NCBI GenBank assembly: GCA_022571295.1
Contig: JACZYA010000006.1
Location: 1-54,583 of the forward strand
Origin: Acidobacteriota bacterium
GTDB lineage: Bacteria > Acidobacteriota > Terriglobia > Acidiferrales > 2-02-FULL-67-57
Length of the DNA: 54,583 nucleotides
Direction: 5' to 3'
Shown here piece by piece: positions 49,913 to 54,583 of this stretch. The notes below the pieces were generated by a model, which had not been told where the DNA came from, made no database searches, and saw only the letters and a list, made by a program, of their open reading frames with translations. Both the position numbers and the translations under genes were made by a program. Position 1 is the stretch's first letter; each line of letters begins with the position of its first letter.

Positions 49913-50899
49913 CTACCCTCGCGCGCCGCTCCGAGCGGGGACGGGGCGGGCGGTGTGCGCGTTTTCGTACGTCTCGTAGGCTTTTATGATTTGCTGGACG
50001 AGGTTGTGCCGCACCACGTCGCGCTCGTCGAAGCGCAGGATGGCGATGCCGGGGATCTGGCCGATCACGTCCAGTGCTTCAACCAAGCCGGAGCGGCGGT
50101 CGGCGGGAAGGTCAATCTGGGTGATGTCGCCGGTGATGACGGCCTTGGAATTGAAACCCAGTCGGGTGAGAAACATCTTCATCTGCTCGCTGGTGGTGTT
50201 CTGCGCTTCGTCGAGGATAACAAAAGAGTCGTTCAGGGTTCGCCCGCGCATGAAGGCCAGCGGGGCGACTTCAATGACGCCCCGTTCCAGGAAGCGAGTC
50301 AACTTGTCGGCGTCCAGCAGGTCGTGCAACGCGTCGTAGAGCGGGCGCATGTAAGGATCAACTTTTTCCTGCAAGGTGCCGGGCAGGTAGCCGAGCTTTT
50401 CGCCCGCTTCCACCGCCGGGCGCACCAGGATGATGCGGTTGACGTCTTTGCTCAGCAGCGAAGACACCGCCAGCGCCACGGCCAAGTAAGTTTTTCCAGT
50501 GCCGCCGGGGCCGATGGTGAAGACCATGTCGTAGGTTTCGATCAGTTCCATGTAGCGGCGCTGGTTGGCGCTCTTGGGGGTGACGAACTTCTTGCCGAAC
50601 AGCTTGGGCTTGGGGGACTCGACCAGCTCGCGCAGGCTGGCGCTGGGGTCCTGGCCGAACATCCGAATCAGAGACTGCACTTGGCCGTTGGCGAACTGGT
50701 GGCCTTCGCTGGCCAGGGTGGCGTAGTCGCGCAGGAATTGTTCGGCGCGCTCGACCTGCGGGGGCTCGCCTTCGATCTCCAAACCGTCATCGCGCAGATG
50801 AGTAGCGACCTTGAGGACGGACTCGAACAGCTTTAGGTTTTCGTCCAGGGTTCCGAACAGCGGCTCGATCCCGGTAGTGATCTTGACGGCCCGTTTCAT
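49913..50899 (-). CDS. ybeZ: PhoH-like ATPase (YbeZ)
   Basis: A 328-residue P-loop ATPase. It has an N-terminal KH-like part, [37 protein letters not shown] with Walker A, and [40 protein letters not shown] with Walker B. PhoH-like proteins work with YbeY in RNA metabolism, and the two genes are adjacent here. It is the first gene of a four-gene operon that ends with era. Confidence 0.95.
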   Translation of the reverse strand: MKRAVKITTGIEPLFGTLDENLKLFESVLKVATHLRDDGLEIEGEPPQVERAEQFLRDYATLASEGHQFANGQVQSLIRMFGQDPSASLRELVESPKPKLFGKKFVTPKSANQRRYMELIETYDMVFTIGPGGTGKTYLAVALAVSSLLSKDVNRIILVRPAVEAGEKLGYLPGTLQEKVDPYMRPLYDALHDLLDADKLTRFLERGVIEVAPLAFMRGRTLNDSFVILDEAQNTTSEQMKMFLTRLGFNSKAVITGDITQIDLPADRRSGLVEALDVIGQIPGIAILRFDERDVVRHNLVQQIIKAYETYENAHTARPVPARSGARG

Positions 50900-51005
50900 C
50901 TAGGAAGGCGTGCGAGGTTTCCCCTATGCCTGCATTAGCCTCTCCAGCCTAGCAGCAGCCTCACCCGCAGTCAATAGACCGCCGGTGGCCAGAGACCGGA
51001 AACCA

Positions 51006-51130
51006 GCGGCCGGCGACCGGCCGCCGCAGGCCCGCCCGAGGCGGGCAGGCAGGAATGCCTGCGCTACTGAATTCCTCCCTCTTGTTGGTGGGGCAGACAT
51101 TCTTGTCTGCCGTGCCTGCGGCAAGCAGGC
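51006..51130. repeat. Array of five hairpins between ybeZ and rpsT
   Basis: Five perfect palindromes follow each other: GCGGCCGG-CGA-CCGGCCGC (51006-51024), GCCCGCC-CGA-GGCGGGC (51030-51046), AGGCA-GGAA-TGCCT (51047-51060), GGCAGACA-TTCT-TGTCTGCC (51092-51111) and GCCTGC-GGCAA-GCAGGC (51114-51130). The GGCAGACA and GGAATGCCTG units recall short repeats scattered through other environmental genomes. They occupy most of the 330-bp gap; the rpsT promoter comes after them. Confidence 0.75.
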
Positions 51131-51166
51131 CGCTGGGTGGTTTCTCTTTCCACTTTGCCGGGCTGA

Positions 51167-51195
51167 TTGACAGAGTTTGGCGACGCCGCTAAACT
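51167..51195 (+). promoter_or_regulatory. Sigma-70-type promoter of rpsT
   Basis: TTGACA (51167-51172) matches the -35 consensus, and TAAACT (51190-51195) follows after exactly 17 bp. The predicted start near 51202 gives a leader of about 28 bases to the rpsT ATG, with AGGAG at 51220-51224. Confidence 0.75.
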
Positions 51196-51229
51196 GATGG
51201 TTCCGAGTTCGCAAAAGTGAGGAGACTGA

Positions 51230-51547
51230 ATGGCGACCACAACCCAAGCCAAGAGGCCGCGCAAGAAACCCTCGGTGCTGAAGCGCATCCGCCTGACCGA
51301 GCGGCGCACCGCCGTCAACCGGACCAACCGGAGCCGCCTGCGCACGCAGATGAAGAAATTCCGCTCGGCCATCGCGGCCGGGAAGATCGAAGAAGCCCAA
51401 AACCTGCTGCGCCCGACGATTTCCGTGATTGACCGCTCCATCCAGAAGGGCGTCCTGCACCGGAACACAGCCAACCGCTACAAGGCGCGCTTGCAAGTAC
51501 GCTACAACACTTTGGTGAAGCAGCAGAGCCAACAGGCCGCCGGCTAA
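51230..51547 (+). CDS. rpsT: 30S ribosomal protein S20
   Basis: A 105-residue, very basic helical protein that binds 16S rRNA early in 30S assembly. The pattern SVLKRIRLTERRTAVNRTNRSRLRTQMKKFR and the C-terminal GVLHRNTANRYKARLQVRYN are diagnostic. The tail after that is Gln-rich and slightly longer than usual. AGGAG lies 5 bases before the ATG. Its stop overlaps the stop of convergent holA by 4 bases. Confidence 0.96.
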   Translation: MATTTQAKRPRKKPSVLKRIRLTERRTAVNRTNRSRLRTQMKKFRSAIAAGKIEEAQNLLRPTISVIDRSIQKGVLHRNTANRYKARLQVRYNTLVKQQSQQAAG

Positions 51548-52539
51548 GCTCCCCTCCCCACCTGCGCCGGGCCGGTCAGGCGCACCACCAGAGTTTCCAG
51601 AACCGCCACCGGATCGGGGGGCGATGACTTCAAGGTCACGTCGGCTTCACTCAGCAGCACGAAAGCCTCCTGCAAATCCTCCCGGCGGAATTTCCGTGCC
51701 TGCCGCAGCAACGGTTCTATGCGGGTACGCGGCGCGCGCAGCACTTTGGCCGCCTGCCAGGCAGGAGCACTGCGCGGGAGCGCCTGGGCCTGCAACAACT
51801 GGCGGTAGAGCCATGCCAACATTCCGACAATCCCAACCGGGCTCTCGCCCGCTTCCAGCAACCGGCGGAGTAGCAGGAGAACCTGTGCGCGGCGGCGCTC
51901 GGCCAGTGGGTCGGCCAGGTCGAAGACACTGAAGCGGCGGGCCGGGCTAACCAGGACCGCCACATCCGCCGAGGTCACTTCCTTTCGGTCTCCAACATAA
52001 GTCCGCAGCTTTTCCAATTCCCGGCGCAGCAGGCCCAGGTCGTTCCCCAACGCCAACACCAGGTCTTCAGCCGTCTCGCGCGTGATCCGCAAGCCGAGGT
52101 CGTGGGCAAACTGTTGCGCCGCCGCCAAGGCTCCGGTGTCGTCGGGCGAGTCGGCTTCCTGCACCTGGCAGCGCTCGAGCAACAGCCGCGCCACCCGCGT
52201 GCGCCGGTCGAGCTTGGCAGCTTCAAACACCAGCACCGTGAACTCGGCAGGCGCGTCGAAGTAGCGCTTCAGGTGGGGCAAATCCTCTTCGGGAAGTTTT
52301 TCCACCCGACTCAGCAGCAACACCTGCCGGGGAGCAAACATGGGCAGGATGGTGGCGCGGCGCAGCACTTCCTCCAACGGCGTGCGGTCCAGCGCGTAGC
52401 GGGCCACGGCAAACTCGCGCGCGTCAACTGGCACATTGGCGTCCAGGATTTCCTCTCGAAGCCGGTCGCGCAGGTAGAGGTCTTCGCCCAGCAGAAGATA
52501 GGCGGGGTGGGATTGAGTTGGGCGGCGACCAGCGCTCAT
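51544..52539 (-). CDS. holA: DNA polymerase III delta subunit
   Basis: A 331-residue clamp-loader subunit. The N-terminal AAA+-like domain has no functional P-loop (YLLLGEDLYLRDRLREEILD), as expected. Typical segments are PMFAPRQVLLLSRVEKLP, the FDAPAEFTVLVFEAAKLDRRTRVARLL part and the C-terminal collar domain with SPVGIVGMLAWLYRQLLQAQAL. The order lptE-holA-rpsT (convergent) is common. The gene starts 3 bp after lptE. Confidence 0.92.
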   Translation of the reverse strand: MSAGRRPTQSHPAYLLLGEDLYLRDRLREEILDANVPVDAREFAVARYALDRTPLEEVLRRATILPMFAPRQVLLLSRVEKLPEEDLPHLKRYFDAPAEFTVLVFEAAKLDRRTRVARLLLERCQVQEADSPDDTGALAAAQQFAHDLGLRITRETAEDLVLALGNDLGLLRRELEKLRTYVGDRKEVTSADVAVLVSPARRFSVFDLADPLAERRRAQVLLLLRRLLEAGESPVGIVGMLAWLYRQLLQAQALPRSAPAWQAAKVLRAPRTRIEPLLRQARKFRREDLQEAFVLLSEADVTLKSSPPDPVAVLETLVVRLTGPAQVGRGA

Positions 52540-52542
52540 GGC

Positions 52543-53112
52543 TCAGAAATTCTCCAGGACAGCAGTGACCAGGGTGGCGGCGAAGTCGCGCGCCAGCCGG
52601 TCGAGCGCGGGATTGCGCTCGTCGAAGAAACTGTCCAGGTCGCTGCTGACTTCGTACTGCTCGCGGAAGGTGTAGCGGGGGTTGGAGAAGAGAACTTGCT
52701 GGCGGCGCAGGTGGCGCAACTCCACCTGAATCGTGATTGTAATCTGGACGGCGGAAGCGCGCCCGGTGCTGGCGTCGAAGATGAGGGGTGTGCTGCGGGC
52801 GGTCAGCACCGTGCCTCGCAGGACGGCGTCGGCTCCGGCTTCCTGGCCCGAGCCGGGCGTACCGACCACACGATAGTTGGTCCGCTGGATGAACTCCTCC
52901 ATGACGGCGGAGGTCAGGCGCTGCCCCAGGCGCATCAAGGTGGTTCGATTTTCAAACGCAGGGATGGCGATGACCTTCAGGTCGGCGGGCAATCGGTTGG
53001 CCTGCCCGGCCAGACGGTACCCACAGGACACCGCACTGAGCGCGAGCGCCGCCAGCAGCGGGGCCAGCAACGCCGCTCTGCCGAATTGATTAGGAAAGCA
53101 CGGTTTCAGCAA
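52543..53112 (-). CDS. lptE: LPS-assembly lipoprotein LptE-like
   Basis: A 189-residue outer-membrane lipoprotein that plugs LptD. A signal peptide ends in the lipobox LSAVSC, then GYRLAGQANRLPADLKVIAIPAFENRTTLMRLGQRLTSAVMEEFI follows the LptE/RlpB family pattern. The TTG at 53112 is the only start that leaves a full signal peptide and it has a weak ribosome site. It overlaps a short open frame that looks like the end of an asd/usg-1 gene, so translation may be coupled to it. Confidence 0.85.
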   Translation of the reverse strand: MLKPCFPNQFGRAALLAPLLAALALSAVSCGYRLAGQANRLPADLKVIAIPAFENRTTLMRLGQRLTSAVMEEFIQRTNYRVVGTPGSGQEAGADAVLRGTVLTARSTPLIFDASTGRASAVQITITIQVELRHLRRQQVLFSNPRYTFREQYEVSSDLDSFFDERNPALDRLARDFAATLVTAVLENF

Positions 53113-53191
53113 TTTCCACCGCCGTCAGAGTTGTCAAACGCAGGTTATCGGTCGCGGCCCTGAACCAATCTGAAGCAACCTTGGCTGCCAT
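53090..53191 (-). pseudogene. Probable 3' remnant of an aspartate-semialdehyde dehydrogenase/USG-1-like gene
   Basis: A 33-codon open frame between pssA and lptE encodes SDWFRAATDNLRLTTLTAVEIAE near its end. ATDNLR followed by AVEIAE recalls the C-terminal end of aspartate-semialdehyde dehydrogenase and USG-1 proteins (W-x2-ADNLRKGA-x3-AVQIAE). The frame stays open upstream into the end of pssA, but no more of the enzyme is seen. It looks like a deletion remnant. A real short peptide is less likely. Confidence 0.4.
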
Positions 53192-53201
53192 GAGGAAGCA
53201 C

Positions 53202-54011
53202 TCAAGCGGAGCGATGGCCCAGCAAGCGGCGGCGCGCCAGTCCGACCAAACCCGAAACCAGATAGGTCAAGGCCATGGCCAACAAGACGACTTCGGAAAA
53301 AACTACGATTGACCACACCAACAGCCCGATCACCACCACCACCAAAGAAGTGCGACGGCGGCGCAGGTCAATGCCCTTGAAGCTGTGGTAGCGGATGGGA
53401 CTCACCATCAGCAGTGCCAACCCCGACACCAGCACCAGCCAGCCGACCGCCCAGTACCACTCGGTAATGGGACTCTTGAAGAAGTGGACGATGGCGGCAA
53501 TCACGCCGGCGGCGGCGGGGATGGGCATCCCGACGAAATAGCGGTGCGGGGGCAGCTCAGCGTGGACATGGTGAGAGCCGTCGGCCCCCTGAATGTTGAA
53601 GCGCGCCAGGCGCCAGGCGCCGCAGATGACAAAAGCGAAAGTGGCGATCCAGCCGACTTGGTAAATGTTGTGCACCAGGGCGGAGCTGCCCGCGACCACC
53701 GGGTCCAGCCCGCGCAGACCCCAGGCCAGAGCCAGAAACGCCGGGGCGATGCCAAAGCTGGTGATATCGGCCAGGGAGTCGAACTCTTTCCCGAAGGGGC
53801 TGGAGCCATTGGTCATGCGCGCCACGCGCCCGTCCAGAGTGTCGAGCACAACCGCTATGCCGATGGCCTTGGCCGCCATGTCCAGATCAACCACGCTGCC
53901 CTTGGCGGAAGAAAGAATGGAGTAGTAGCCGCAGAGGAGATTGCCGACCGTAAAAAAACTGGGTAGAAGAGCAGCGCCCCGGCGCAGGCGACGGTTTTTG
54001 ACCTGATTCAT
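53202..54011 (-). CDS. pssA: CDP-diacylglycerol-serine O-phosphatidyltransferase
   Basis: A 269-residue inner-membrane enzyme that makes phosphatidylserine from CDP-diacylglycerol and serine. The CDP-alcohol phosphotransferase motif D-G-x2-A-R-x8-G-x3-D-x3-D is intact in DGRVARMTNGSSPFGKEFDSLAD. Multiple hydrophobic spans surround it. The start overlaps the psd stop by 4 bases, so the two steps of phosphatidylethanolamine synthesis are encoded together. Confidence 0.95.
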   Translation of the reverse strand: MNQVKNRRLRRGAALLPSFFTVGNLLCGYYSILSSAKGSVVDLDMAAKAIGIAVVLDTLDGRVARMTNGSSPFGKEFDSLADITSFGIAPAFLALAWGLRGLDPVVAGSSALVHNIYQVGWIATFAFVICGAWRLARFNIQGADGSHHVHAELPPHRYFVGMPIPAAAGVIAAIVHFFKSPITEWYWAVGWLVLVSGLALLMVSPIRYHSFKGIDLRRRRTSLVVVVIGLLVWSIVVFSEVVLLAMALTYLVSGLVGLARRRLLGHRSA

Positions 54012-54583
54012 TCGCGCACCGCCAGGATGCTGCTGCCTCCCTTGACGTGCTGGCCGGGGCGCACCTGCACCCGGCAGCGGGTGTCGAAGAAAACTTCGGC
54101 GCGGGAGCCGAAGCGGATCATCCCTACGCGCTCGCCGCGCGCGAGTTGATCGCCTGTCTTTTTCCAGAACTCGATCCGGCGCGCCAGGAGGCCGGCGATT
54201 TGCTTGAACACCACCCGGGTGCCTTCGCCTTCGAGGGTGATGGTGTTCTGCTCATTCTCGCGGCCAGCCACGGTGCGCGCGGCCACGTGGAACTTGCCAG
54301 GCTGGTAGCGCACGTCGACAATCCGCCCGGCAATGGGCGCGCGGTTGACGTGCACGTCAAAGACAGAGAGAAAAATGCTCACCTTGATCCGCGGTTCACC
54401 CTCCCAGGTAGTCTCTTCCACCGCCAGCACGCGGCCGTCGGCGGGGGAGACGATGGCGCCCGCGGTGGTGGGCACGACCCGCTCCGGGTCGCGGAAGAAA
54501 AACAGCAGGAAGCCCGCCAGCCCCCAGGCCGCGCTCGCCGCCACCCACCACTGGCTCCACGCCAGCCCTGCTCCTAACAAGGC
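54008..54583 (-). CDS. psd: Phosphatidylserine decarboxylase, short type, 5' end outside the window
   Basis: The frame is open through the window edge, so the N-terminus is missing. The visible 190 residues hold a membrane segment, FFRDPERVVP, SPADGRVLAVEET and VSIFLSVFDVHVNRAPIAG, all typical of the short (archaetidylserine-type) family. Near the end GQHVKGGSSILAV contains the GSS site where self-cleavage makes the pyruvoyl group. It decarboxylates the phosphatidylserine made by the next gene. Confidence 0.93.
   Translation of the reverse strand, partial: ALLGAGLAWSQWWVAASAAWGLAGFLLFFFRDPERVVPTTAGAIVSPADGRVLAVEETTWEGEPRIKVSIFLSVFDVHVNRAPIAGRIVDVRYQPGKFHVAARTVAGRENEQNTITLEGEGTRVVFKQIAGLLARRIEFWKKTGDQLARGERVGMIRFGSRAEVFFDTRCRVQVRPGQHVKGGSSILAVRE

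Overview
The window is a chromosomal segment of a GC-rich, didermal, pilus-bearing bacterium. Outer-membrane functions (LolA-like carrier, LptE-like lipoprotein), a Tat system, menaquinone-type methyltransferase and a Myxococcus/Geobacter-style pil cluster are present. Together with a secreted paired M16 peptidase carrying a small beta-rich tail and an ABHD18-like hydrolase, this suggests an Acidobacteriota genome; that placement is an inference, because no rRNA gene is present. Most genes are ordinary and tightly packed, with many 4-bp ATGA or GTGA stop/start overlaps.

Layout. 1-5565: mixed accessory region. A PLD-like protein, an acyl-CoA thioesterase and histidine ammonia-lyase are followed on the minus strand by a visibly AT-richer four-gene cassette (3083-5343). 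It encodes three small winged-helix-like proteins and one HEPN/abortive-infection-like protein. Two of its genes are preceded by copies of a 158-bp duplicated segment that carries a promoter, an operator-like palindrome and the 3' end of a gene. This is the best candidate here for an undescribed system. 5566-10003: alpha/beta hydrolase and two M16 peptidase subunits. 10271-12989: two glycosyltransferases and prepilin peptidase. 13247-24519: housekeeping genes (menG, aroB, nadB, M28 peptidase, tatC, tatA, S41 protease, tRNA-Ala, threonine synthase, HAD phosphatase).

24516-42705 is one 18-kb block of minus-strand type IV filament genes. Read in transcription order it is pilB-pilT-pilC-pilS-pilR-pilA-pilA2, then an ABC transporter and TPR protein (PilH/PilI/PilG-like), a LolA-like protein, and then GspF, GspE, PilM-, PilN-, PilO- and GspC/PilP-like proteins and a pseudopilin. 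The first part follows the Myxococcus xanthus order. No secretin gene is present. PilS/PilR plus a candidate sigma-54 promoter ahead of pilA give a coherent regulatory circuit, and the prepilin peptidase at 12141 would process the pilins.

42923-54583: an endonuclease III-like protein overlaps an NtrY/NtrX-type two-component system. Then come the conserved phoH-ybeY-corC-era block, rpsT with a clear promoter, holA, lptE, a probable asd/usg-1 remnant, pssA and psd (cut by the window end). GC-rich hairpins and short dispersed palindromes sit in several intergenic gaps.
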